DNA of 26,834 nt from Saccharomycopsis crataegensis. Taxonomy: Eukaryota > Ascomycota > Saccharomycetes > Ascoideales > Saccharomycopsidaceae. A program made the position numbers and the translations under genes. Of the stretch, positions 1-8,776 are shown piece by piece. How positions within the stretch are numbered: position 1 is the first letter of the stretch; each line of letters begins with the position of its first letter. Below the pieces are notes generated by a model. That model did no database searches. It was not told the DNA's origin and worked only from the letters and a program-made list of their open reading frames with translations. The stretch spans positions 1-26,834 of the forward strand of contig NW_027043834.1 in assembly GCF_037102585.1 (NCBI RefSeq), written 5' to 3'.

Positions 1-866
1 TAGCAATAAACATGATCATCAAACAAAATCTATCCGAGGAAGAGCAGTCGATACAAGGATATATAAAAACCCAATACTGGTGGCGGTTAATATTGGGTGA
101 CCAGATCAATATCAAGAATAAGAGAGACAGCAGGTCCATACTCAACCAGGTTATAAATCTACCAATGTTCACCACAGCGGAAAAATGTGCTTCTGTGGCT
201 TGGTATAAATTATTGTCCAAACCAATATCTCAACAACAAACATTGAACCCAATGAATATCAAACACTCAGACCTTGCCAAGTCCATTCAAGACGGTATAC
301 CAACTATCTATCAAATGGAGATCCCAAAACTGGTCATGGAGTTTGAACACAAACAGGGAAGCAAGAAAAAAAGAGCCAGAATTGATAAACATAAATTATC
401 CACCACTTTAACCAATATCCAAGAAGTCACCCAAACGAAACAAAACTCTTTCTGGAAGAGACTCCACAAATACCAACATAATAGCCCTGGTTACTTCGAA
501 AACATACACATATTCCACTTAGGTGCTGAACAATTTTTTTACCAACATAGAAAATGTCACTATTGCGGGCTCGAAACCGTCTCCCAAGACCAACAACATG
601 AATCACCAGAACTCCAAGTCAAGATCAAAATGACCCATTTCCTAATTCAATGCCCATTATCAACCGAGTTATGGTCAAGATTGAAAATCCCAATTCCATT
701 AGCATGGAATAACTTAATCGCTCCCAATCATTCAGAATCAACAATCAAAAAGATCGACCGCTACCTATGCTATCAACGCAAACTCTCACGCCTAAGATAT
801 CATAACCAAATTGATTGGAACACATCAATTAACAACTTGATTTATATCATTACTACTGGGAGCTGA
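1..866 (+). CDS. LINE-C ORF2 protein, C-terminal part (partial at left edge)
   Basis: The frame is open from the window edge to a TGA at 864-866 and corresponds to roughly residues 870-1156 of the LINE-B ORF2 protein. In the 284 residues after the first in-frame Met I see a single difference (Ser for Phe in a CA-S-VAW context). It lies beyond the reverse transcriptase core and contains the L1-type C-terminal zinc motif: CHYC, then HFLIQC about 24 residues later (C-x2-C ... H-x4-C). This region is thought to bind the element's RNA during target-primed reverse transcription. The visible Met at base 12 is internal and is not a true start. Confidence 0.85.
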   Translation, partial: AINMIIKQNLSEEEQSIQGYIKTQYWWRLILGDQINIKNKRDSRSILNQVINLPMFTTAEKCASVAWYKLLSKPISQQQTLNPMNIKHSDLAKSIQDGIPTIYQMEIPKLVMEFEHKQGSKKKRARIDKHKLSTTLTNIQEVTQTKQNSFWKRLHKYQHNSPGYFENIHIFHLGAEQFFYQHRKCHYCGLETVSQDQQHESPELQVKIKMTHFLIQCPLSTELWSRLKIPIPLAWNNLIAPNHSESTIKKIDRYLCYQRKLSRLRYHNQIDWNTSINNLIYIITTGS

Positions 867-956
867 ATAGTCGATCAAAACAAAAAAGAAAAAAAAAAAT
901 TAACAAAAACAATAACAAAAAAAACATTTTATTTAAATACTATTAATTATCACTAA

Positions 957-988
957 AGGGTTTTTCACCATATGATATGGTTTTCCCT
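957..988 (+). other. LINE-C 3'-UTR stem-loop
   Basis: AGGG...CCCT closes an inner ACCATA/TATGGT stem, with T-rich internal loops. It is identical to the hairpin of LINE-B (26150-26181) and equivalent to that of LINE-A (15007-15035). Stringent-type LINEs use a 3' hairpin as the reverse transcriptase recognition site; assigning that role here is an inference. Confidence 0.7.
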
Positions 989-1083
989 AACATATATAAT
1001 GAGCATTAGCTTATAAGATTTTACATAGATATATATAATTATATATTTATTAATAAATCGAACTTTGAAGGAAAAAAAAAACC

Positions 1084-1242
1084 TTAACTGCTTCAGAAGA
1101 TCCTGAAGCGGACCAAAACATGGATTCCAACGCCATTTCTACCCCAACTACCTCTCCAGCAACTAATGTTTCTTCAGTTGATTGCGATCGCAATTCTCAT
1201 GCAGCATGAAAAAATAAAAAAAAAAAAATATAAAAAAGCTAT
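1084..1242 (+). pseudogene. ORF1-derived LINE fragment with an A-rich tail
   Basis: Reading from 1084, a 41-codon stretch ends at TGA 1207-1209. It contains NVSSVDCDRNSH, which matches NVSPVDCDRNLD of LINE-A ORF1 (residues about 109-120). It is followed at once by an A-rich run at about 1208-1236 and then by the start of another LINE. It lacks both ends of ORF1, so it is either a short retrocopy polyadenylated within ORF1 or a deletion remnant. The A-run favours a retrocopy, but this is not certain. Confidence 0.6.
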
Positions 1243-1325
1243 AATGAGTATTAATAATACCAAAAGAATTCCAAAGCCTTCCAACTACTCCACTGATCCA
1301 ACAAATGATCCTTCTTCTCAAGAAG
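1242..1325 (+). pseudogene. LINE-D: ORF1 5' end, cut off by a copia LTR
   Basis: The ATG at 1243 begins 27 codons nearly identical to the N-terminus of LINE-A ORF1 (MSINNTKRIPKPSNYS onward, with Ser for Pro near the end). The homology stops at 1325, where the copia-1 LTR starts. Upstream of the ATG it shares almost nothing with LINE-A, which suggests that the LINE 5' end lies right at the ORF1 start codon. The rest of this LINE is not found on the other side of copia-1. An open frame of 71 codons covering 1166-1381 runs through this junction and is a chimaera. Confidence 0.75.
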
Positions 1326-1701
1326 GTTGTAGTTTTGTAACTCTAGTTACAAAAGACATTGATAACAATAATATTCAATAATATTTATTCCCTTGTTATA
1401 CTTGTTTTACTTGTTAACTATCTAAATTATATAAAGGACAAACTCAGACTATGGGGGGCATGGCCCATATTTATATTAATCTCAATGGGTTCTAGAAGGT
1501 TCCATAAGCTCTAGAATGTTCCATGGAATTCTGGAAGGTTCCATAAGTTCTAGAAGGTTCCATAAGTTCTAGAAGGTTCCATAAGTTCTAGAAGGTTCCA
1601 TGGAATTCTAGAAGGTTCCATAAGTTCTAGAAGGTTCCATAAGTTCTAGAAGGTTCCATGAGTAATGACTAACCACATAACTTTGGATTGCCAACTCAAC
1701 A
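1326..1701 (-). repeat. copia-1 3' LTR (LTR-b, minisatellite-expanded)
   Basis: This 376-bp LTR ends in CAACA at 1701 and matches the 223-bp partner at 6230-6452, apart from a few substitutions and eight extra copies of a 19-20-bp unit. On the sense (minus) strand a TATAAATA box lies downstream of the repeated unit. Its outer edge abuts a truncated LINE ORF1. Confidence 0.88.
1490..1662. repeat. Nine-copy 19-20-bp minisatellite of a heat-shock-element-like motif
   Basis: Nine units (seven of 19 bp, two of 20 bp) follow the pattern TTCTAGAAGGTTCCATAAG with small variations. Each unit includes TTCnnGAAnnTTC, the three-block binding consensus of heat shock factor, in most copies without mismatch. 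The partner LTR has one unit (6395-6407). The array is upstream of the TATA box on the sense strand. Confidence 0.85.
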
Positions 1702-1710
1702 CCCTCTCTC
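1702..1710 (-). other. copia-1 polypurine tract
   Basis: GAGAGAGGG on the minus strand abuts the 3' LTR. The same tract sits next to the copia-2 3' LTR at 9179-9187. This is the expected plus-strand priming site of an LTR element. Confidence 0.75.
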
Positions 1711-3101
1711 AATTCAAAGTCTCCATACCACAGAGCCTTCTCAACTCCAAGAATTGAGGGGCAGCAAGACCTTTTGTAAACATATCAGCAATCATAACAC
1801 CAGTGCTCAAGTACTCCAAATTGATAGAGCCAGATCCAATGTGGTCCCTGATAAAGTGAGTCCTGATGTCAATGTGTTTGGTGCGATGATGGAAAGCTGG
1901 ATGCTTTGCCATCTCAATACACCCTTGGTTATCATCAAACATCCTCACTGGACCAGTATTGATCCCAAATTCCTTGAACACTTGCATTAGCCATAATGCT
2001 TCTTTGACTCCTTCACTTAGTGACATGTATTCAGCCTCTGCCGTAGAAAGAGCAACAGTAGCTTGCTTCTTAGATCTCCATGTGATTGCACCATTGGCAT
2101 ATTTGAACACAAACCCAGTAGTAGACTTTCTGTCTGACTTATCTCCAGCCCAGTCAGCATCACAGTATCCAAGAAGCTCACCGTTATCATTATTGCCAGC
2201 CTCATATCTTATTCCCAAATCTTTGGTTCCTTTCAAGTATCTTAAAACTCTCTTTGCTGCCTTATAATGCACCTCCTTTGGTTCCTTGAGGTATCTGGAT
2301 AGAACACCGACGATATAGCTGATATCGCTTCTAACAGTATTAGCAGCAAACAATAATTTTCCAACCAAAGATCTGTAAGCTGTGGCATCACAATCCTCAG
2401 CACTGTTGTCCACCAAGGTGAGCTCCTGACCAGCAATAGTAGGCGTCTTATCTGGGTTGCAATTCTCCATTCCAAATTCCTTTAACATAGAGCCAATATA
2501 GTCTTTCAAGCTCATGTTAATACCTCCATTATCTTGCGAGATGTTGATACCCAAAAATTTCCTGACTATTCCCAAGTCCTTCATCTTGAAGACATTCATC
2601 AATTCACTTTTCACTTTCCTGATGGCAAAATCTGAGGTACCAGTTATCAATAAATCATCAACGTAAAGCGCAACCATCACAAAAGACTTTTCGGATTTCC
2701 TTGAATATAGACAATATTCAGCACCGTTTCTGACAAAACCAAGCGACGACAAAACACTGTGGATTCTTTCATTCCACACCAAGGGAGCCTGTTTCAAACC
2801 ATAAAAGCTTTTCTTCAATCTCAAGACACTGGTTTCCCTTCCTTTAACCACATACCTTTCCGGCTGTGTCATGTATAATTCTTCTTGAAGAAACCCATTG
2901 AGAAAAGCTGTCTTAACATCCATCTGATGAACTGCCATTCCATTCTTGGCAGCGATACTCAACATCAACCTGATAGATTCATAACGCACCACAGGTGAGA
3001 ATGTCTCATTGTAGTCAATACCTTTCACCTGTGTGAATCCTCGAGCAACAAGTCTTCCCTTGAAGACTCCGTTATCTTTCTTTGCAAAGACCCAACGACA
3101 T
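1709..3101 (-). pseudogene. copia-1 reverse transcriptase-RNase H part of Pol
   Basis: On the minus strand this part shows copia-type reverse transcriptase landmarks: ETFSPVVRYESIR, the QMDVKTAFLNG motif with a catalytic Asp, GLKQAPLVWNERIH, and YVDDLLI (about 2648-2665) with the paired active-site Asp residues. RNase H follows (about 1750-2170) with YCDADWAGD, STAEAEYM and DNQGC. It copies element RNA into DNA in the cytoplasmic virus-like particle and degrades the RNA strand. It is separated from the upstream Gag-protease-integrase part by the nested LTR at 3107-3508. It closely resembles the copia-2 counterpart. Confidence 0.88.
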
Positions 3102-3106
3102 GTAAT

Positions 3107-3508
3107 TGTTGAAGTTTTGTAACCCTAGTTACAGTAGTCATTACCAATAACAAATACTATCAAACTATCCTTGTTATTATTCTTATTCTTCTTAACTAAC
3201 TAACTATTTAAATAACAAAATATAAACTCAAACTATGGGGAGAGGCCCCATATTTATAATAAGACCAATATATATGATTTGTAATCATACATCCATCTAG
3301 AACATTCTAGATGATTAATCATATGCACAATGACTAATTATTAGGCTGAGTCATAATCACATGCAGATTATATATTGCTCAGCCATGGTAAATAAACCGT
3401 CTTATCCGAGACTCGAACCCAGGATCTATTCAACACATTGATACCCGTGTTAACCGTTGAGCCATCTGTACAAAACCCAATATATGACTTTGGATTGTCA
3501 ACTCAACA
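3107..3508 (-). repeat. Solo LTR-a nested in copia-1, with target duplication GTAAT
   Basis: The 402-bp sequence TGTTG...CAACA is the same as the copia-2 LTRs except for about one base. It is flanked by GTAAT at 3102-3106 and 3509-3513. The uninterrupted site is seen in copia-2 (near 10578), where the flanks are continuous. A solo LTR is what recombination between the two LTRs of a full element leaves behind. It carries the tRNA-like block (A box 3454-3464, B box 3409-3419) and the palindromic heat-shock-like motif. Confidence 0.93.
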
Positions 3509-3513
3509 GTAAT

Positions 3514-6225
3514 TGGCTTTCTTCCTTTCGGCAACTCGACCAATTCATAAGTGGAATTCTCCTTGTGAGCCGCAATTTCTTCGTCACAAGCGCGCTTCCA
3601 TTCTGCACTTTCGTTGCTCTTCATGGCTTCCTTATAATTTCCAGGAACATCACTTCCACCAGCCAAAGCAGCAGCTTCACCAGCCATAAAACAAGAGGCA
3701 ACATAATTCACAGGTTTGTACTCTAACAACTTGCCTTCGGCATCATCATTCAGTTCTGATTCCTCATCACAATCACTTGGCTGTTCAACATGTGGCTCAA
3801 TTTCCGAAACCACCAAGTTGTCATTGCTACTACCATTAGGAACAAAAGAAGTAAGCTCTTTTGAGCTACTGTCGTTTCTGTATTTCTTCCTTTGTGGTTT
3901 CTCAATAGCAATTTCCCTCTCTGAATCTGAACTGAATGTATCAGATTCTTGTTCAACGTCTGCCAAGATCCCAAATGGATTTCTTTTAATCAAACCTGTA
4001 CTTTTCTTGGGTCTAGAACCCGATGATCTTTTCCTTTTTGTAGCAGTAACCAACTTGAACTCTTCTGAAACCATCCTTGATGGGATTAACTCTCCAGTGG
4101 CATCCTCATCAGTGACTCGCTTCACATCCTGATAGTAATATCTTGACTCATCAAATCTGACCTGAGTCGCCACAATAATCTTGTTGGCAGCAGGATCAAA
4201 AATTCTGTACGCACAGTGATCTCTATCATACCCGAGCATCACTCCAACCTTGGCGGTAGCATCAAATTTCCCATTTCTCAAACTGTTTGGTATAACCACA
4301 TATGCAAGGGAACCAAAGCAGCGAAGATGGTCAAGGCCCGGCTTGTATCCATACCAACGACCATATGGTGTGTGGAAATTAATAACGCGGGATGGCGTCC
4401 TGTTAATCAAATAAACAGCCGTGCGGACACCTTCAGACCAAAACTGAACCGGCATAGAAGCCCCAATAATTAAAGACCTAGTTTTGTCTTGAATTGTCCG
4501 ATGCATTCTTTCAGCAACACCATTTTGATAACTATGGTGTGGCACAGTCAACTCATGGGCAATACCTTTGCTTCTCATGAAATCATGCAACTTTCCTGTA
4601 ACAAATTCACCACCATTATCAGTGCGGATAGTTCCCACGGTAAACTCTTTTCCCTGAGACTTGAACATTGTTTCGGTGTATGTAATAAACTCAATAATCC
4701 TGTCAGCACACTCTGACTTGTTTTTCAAACACTTGACCTCCACAAACTTGGAATACCCGTCGACAATAGTGAGAAAATATTTGCTCGAATCAATAGACCC
4801 ATAATTGATTGGGCCACACACGTCCATATGCAACAATTGTAAAGGCTGTTGTGGTTTAGCACCCTTCCCGCTCTTTGGTCTTCTGGTAACCCCTTTACTT
4901 GTCAAGCAGCTTTCACATAACTGCACAGAATCTTCACTGTAAAGTTTACCTTTCACCAAATGAAACATCAGATTGAACTTGTTCATAATATTCATACTGG
5001 GATGGCCTAATCTCTGGTGCCACAACCCGCTCTTATCAACACTGTTAAATGCCACACCATCGACACTGGTGTGCAAAGCATAAAGATCACTCATAACTGG
5101 ATCTTTAACAGCAACCACTTTCTTTTCAGGGTACATTTTCACCTTGTTTCCTTCAAATAATAATCTTGCACCATTCAGAGTAGCCTTGGAAACAGAAATC
5201 AAATTGGCCTTTGACCCTGGAACATAATAAGCATCCTTGATTTCGATACTGGTGTTATCACGTAACTTAAACACCGCAGACCCGATACCTTGAACCTCGA
5301 GAGAACTACCATCAATACCTGAGATCTCACCAGAAAAAGGACCAATGGTTTTAAACATCTTTCTGTCATTCAAAATATGTTGCGAGGCACCAGAGTCAAA
5401 GTACACTCTGGAGGCCCTACCATGCATTCCCATAAATGCATACCAAGATGGTGATGGATTCTTCAGATCACCACCCATTCTCTCCTTTCTAGGAGCCTTG
5501 CAATCCTTCTTGAAATGACCGGGTTTTCCACAATTGAAGCACTTGTACTGTTTCTTAAAAGCAAACACAGGTTCCAAACCCTCAACACTGGTGGAACCAA
5601 CCGATTTATCTCCAATGATTTCTCTTGTCAAATCTTGGACAAGCCCAATATCAACATTTCCAATAGTCCTGCCATTTCTAGACTCATACGCAGTCATGAC
5701 TTCCCTGGAAAGATTTGCATTAAACCCGGCTTTCTGACCCAAGCTCAAAAACAACGCACACAACACAGTGTTTCCGTCTAATTTGCCAACAGTATTCTTG
5801 AAGTGATTGAAGGCATCAATGAAATTCTCAACGTTTCCGTTGCTAGATTTCAACCACTTAGCGTCAATTAAATCTGAGATAATACCAACAGCATTTGTAA
5901 CAGTCAATGTACCATAAGCATCCTTGAGAAACATAAACAAGTTTCTACCAGTACCATCAAATTCGGAAGCCTTAGTCAAAGCAGCGCCTGAGATGCTGTT
6001 GAAAATGGCTGTTGAAATAATCTCATCCATAGTAGCAATCAATTGGGCAACTTCATTAGCAGTTTCCAGCCCGTCAGTTCCGGTTTCCCCATTGATCAAG
6101 TAAGCATGTAAACCAAGACCTTTCATCTTCATCTTAACACTGATCAAAGTAAACCAATCATAAAAGTTCCCGGAACCCTTCAACTTCTCATCAGCAGCGA
6201 ACGAAGTGAGAGCATTTGAACTCAT
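3514..6225 (-). pseudogene. copia-1 Gag, protease and integrase part of Gag-Pol
   Basis: The minus-strand frame begins at ATG 6225, five bases inside the LTR (MSSNALTSFAADEKL). Order: a copia Gag domain; one CCHC knuckle, CFNCGKPGHFKKDC (near 5500-5545); protease DSGAS (near 5390); an HHCC zinc region with HQRLGHPS and CESC (about 4905-5030); integrase core with HMDVCGP, TDNGGEF and AERMHR giving the D, D, E triad (about 4490-4830). A basic and acidic linker follows, then the start of the reverse transcriptase region. Gag and Pol share one frame here, as in copia and Ty5. The nested LTR separates it from the reverse transcriptase. Confidence 0.88.
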
Positions 6226-6229
6226 AACC
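6221..6229 (-). other. copia-1 primer binding site (half initiator tRNA-Met type)
   Basis: GGTTATGAG lies directly inside the 5' LTR with no gap. It is complementary to CTCATAACC, the anticodon loop region of yeast initiator tRNA-Met, and not to a tRNA 3' end. Drosophila copia and yeast Ty5 prime in this way. The Gag ATG lies within the site. Confidence 0.7.
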
Positions 6230-6452
6230 TGTTGTAGTTTTGTAACTCTAGTTACAAAAGACATTGATAACAATAATATTCAATAATATTTATTCCCTTG
6301 TTATACTTGTTTTACTTGTTAACTATCTAAATTATATAAAGGACAAACTCAGACTATGGGGGGCAGGGCCCATATTTATATTAATCTCAATGGGTTCTAG
6401 AAGGTTCCATGAACAATGACTAACCACATAACTTTGGATTGCCAACTCAACA
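6230..6452 (-). repeat. copia-1 5' LTR (LTR-b)
   Basis: A 223-bp LTR, TGTTG at 6230 and CAACA ending at 6452. The sense strand has one heat-shock-like motif (6395-6407) close upstream of TATAAATA (6373-6380). It shares terminal sequences and the region near the TATA box with LTR-a, but lacks the tRNA-like block. Confidence 0.9.
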
Positions 6453-7566
6453 AGTACCTTGTTCATTTCATTCGTACATTTACCGCATATGGTTAACACT
6501 TCTCAGCCTTAAATTCTTTAATTTTCAAAACTGGATATATCATCAAAAACCCTTATCTTGTCAATTGACAACGATAGAGCTTCTTGGCTCAACCTTATCC
6601 CTTTCAGTCGAAATGTTCAAAAGCATGCCCTAGTTCATACTCTTCTGGCCTTATTCACTCCAATGCGATTCCACGATAGATTACATCGCTCACGCACAAT
6701 CCCTGTTCGACCTTAGGGTTGTATACCTCTTATACAACTTTGACAACGATTATGACACTGCCTTAATCCTGTTACTAATCTCAGCTTCTTGTCACTTTAT
6801 ACGCGATCCTCGCTTAACTCCGGAGCTATTCCAATTACCCCTTTGGAATTATTAGCATTCCGATTCGATACCAGCTATCCTTTTTTTCACCGTAACATGG
6901 TAATCAAATAGGACTCTTCATTCTTCGGTTTGGAGATTCCAAGCAACCCGAGTAATGACTCTCCATGGTCGAGCTCTATTTCGATTATCGAAATACCCAT
7001 GACCCAAGGGAGGTTGCCAACCAAGCCGCAAACGATAATTTACATAGCTTTCTCCTAATCTGTCCTCTCGAATAGTTGACAGTGATACATCCTTCTGTGG
7101 TTGGCATTGTTCGCGCAACTTGTGGGCTTACCCGTATCAACCACAGCTTAACTCTTCCCTGTATACTCTGCGTTGAAAGTCCCAATGCTCAAATGTGTCA
7201 AGGTAATGTTGTACTGTAGCCTTTCGAAGTAACGAAACCGTTGTTTTATTACTATCATTGTCACACCACAGAACCAATGACCTCCGTTACCGCACAAATA
7301 ACAAGAACACTAGAGACCAACTTATCAGACGAGTATCCCCACAGGCAAGGCTTTAATCACTCGTTTAATTTCCACGGATGCATCTATCTCAATCAATTGT
7401 TCGTAACAACATTTAGCAAGACTATCGATATGAGGGAAACTTCCTTTGCAACATGAGCAACACAATTTTATTAAACTTTTCTAGCTTCGGCACCGGTTGC
7501 CTTGGTCATCGTAAAAGTTTCCTTTCTCCAATCTTCCATACATCTGTAAGGATCATTCCTTCGATC

Positions 7567-7712
7567 CAACAATCAATAAGCGACTTTCCACGTCATCGCT
7601 TCGTATCACCTTTTAGTGACTACTATAATTTCAATTCAACAATCTCTAAGCGATGTTATTACCTCATCGCTCCATAGTTACCAGCTTTCCGTAACCGATA
7701 CAACTTTGGGAC
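7567..7712. repeat. Two diverged ~73-bp repeats, each with a stem-loop
   Basis: Two copies start with CAACAATC and contain TAAGCGA, then TCATCGCT, then TATCACC/TAGTTACC. The second forms a clean AGCGATG/CATCGCT stem; the first forms an interrupted version. Copies are well diverged outside the paired blocks. Confidence 0.5.
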
Positions 7713-8039
7713 TTCTATCTCCCAATTCCGTTGTCACCCATGTATTAATTCCGTTCTAGTACTAGAATACCGGAATTAACAAATAATGACTATACCACCA
7801 AAAAAAACCAATCTTCGGCGTAAGGATTCTAAGATCGTAACCTTTTCTAACTATTTGGTTCTTGACCTAGGCTCCTCAATAATCACCAATATTTTATAGG
7901 GGAGGAATAAAATCCTTCCCAAACATAACTAGTCGGCTCTTGATCCTGACTCAGAAATGTGGCTTAACAATAAGCAAAACAAAAATAAACATCAAAAATA
8001 AACAATATAAACAAAACAACACATCGTCGTCTTGTGGAA

Positions 8040-8615
8040 GTGGTTAGTGGCTATTTGTTCCGATCTCAACCACTCCATAAGCAGGGTCATCTTGACACCT
8101 ATAACGTGATCCTAATCGATCATAAAACCAAACACTCGTTTTCGTCAACGGTGTGAAATATGCAGGGCCACCGTGGCACCTGAGGTAACAAAATCCAGTC
8201 ACGAAGTAGGCAGATAATGGTTCTCTTTTTGCCCGTTAAAATACACAAGGCCACCAAAGCTCCTCATGTGACAAGTCAAAACAAAAGTTACAACGTTCTC
8301 ATATAACGATGTAATGTAGCAGGGCATCCACAGCACCTGGGGTGACAACCGTCACAAAACAAAGATAGTTACGTCGTTCTCTTATGACGACGTAAAACAG
8401 ACAGGGCTTCCAAAGCGCCTGGGGTGACAGCAGTCACAAACAAAAATAATTTCATCGTTCACTTATAACGATGTAAAGCAGACAGGGAATTCGCGTCACC
8501 TGGCGTGGTGTTAAATCTCAACACAATCAAGACAAACACAATCAAGACAAACACATATGACGTCTTTTCTGACGAAGTAACCAAGACAGAGTCCTGCAGG
8601 TATATGAGGTAACTG
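8040..8615. repeat. Seven-unit ~81-bp tandem array with conserved stem-loops
   Basis: A CAGGG-like block recurs at about 8082, 8163, 8246, 8320, 8402, 8483 and 8587. Each unit has a stem-loop about 20-30 bp before the block (for example ACGTCGT/ACGACGT at 8371-8393 and CATCGTT/AACGATG at 8453-8473), then CAGG...CCTG, then often TGAC...GTCA. The unit length is not a multiple of three and there is no open frame, so this is not a protein repeat. Units differ in sequence while the arms still pair. Confidence 0.65.
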
Positions 8616-8776
8616 TAATCATATTCACATTATCGCATCCGACCTAGCAAAGTAAGATAGTCATGGTCGGAAAGATACTTCATATAACACAACGGTGGGT
8701 ACATCCATTATGCCGTGGTGAGAACAGGGTGAGTGACAGATTGTTCAACTCAGTTGCACTGAGTTGACACGTAGCT

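Larger units (their letters stand above)
1..1081 (+). mobile_element. LINE-C: 3' end of an L1-clade (Zorro-like) LINE
   Basis: Bases 1-1081 match the last part of LINE-B (from 25196) almost base for base. It comprises the C-terminal part of ORF2, an AT-rich 3' untranslated region and a terminal A-run at about 1072-1081. The element continues beyond the left edge, so its 5' structure is unknown. Only a handful of differences over about 1.08 kb means LINE-B and LINE-C come from a recently active family. After the A-run the sequence changes to an ORF1-like fragment, so this LINE landed in or next to older LINE debris. Confidence 0.9.
1326..6452 (-). mobile_element. copia-1: Ty1/copia LTR retrotransposon with LTR-b ends and a nested solo LTR
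   Basis: Two related LTRs (1326-1701 and 6230-6452) bracket a minus-strand gag-pol region. Order from the right: LTR, primer site, Gag with one CCHC knuckle, aspartic protease, integrase, reverse transcriptase, RNase H, polypurine tract, LTR. Integrase before reverse transcriptase is the copia order. The element is broken by one nested insertion, a solo LTR-a at 3107-3508; otherwise the coding region looks largely open. The LTRs differ at about three positions plus a minisatellite expansion, so the copy is young. No target duplication is visible: left flank is LINE-D, right flank is the LTR-X element. Confidence 0.92.
6453..8776 (-). mobile_element. LTR-X element, non-coding internal region, left part
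   Basis: There is no convincing coding sequence on either strand in these 2.3 kb; the longest frames are under about 75 codons and resemble nothing I know. The region is continuous with 13932-14489 once copia-2 and its target duplication are set aside, and that segment leads to a primer site and an LTR, so I read it as the inside of a minus-strand LTR element. It is either an old ruin or a non-autonomous, non-coding element. It contains two sets of hairpin-rich repeats (7567-7712 and 8040-8615). Its left end is replaced by the copia-1 LTR. Membership of the leftmost kilobase is least sure. Confidence 0.5.

Noticed and set aside
1166-1381. 71-codon open frame
   Set aside because: It is a chimaera: LINE fragment, A-rich spacer, LINE-D ORF1 start and LTR sequence.
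3457-5781. Several plus-strand open frames of 75-138 codons opposite copia-1
   Set aside because: They are antisense shadows of the Gag-Pol region, with no family resemblance.
6918-7185. Two 66-codon minus-strand frames in the LTR-X internal region
   Set aside because: They overlap each other in different phases, resemble no known domain, and the surrounding sequence is full of stops.
8040-8615. The ~81-bp array as a CRISPR array
   Set aside because: Units are diverged, have no constant repeat plus unique spacer pattern, and the setting is eukaryotic.
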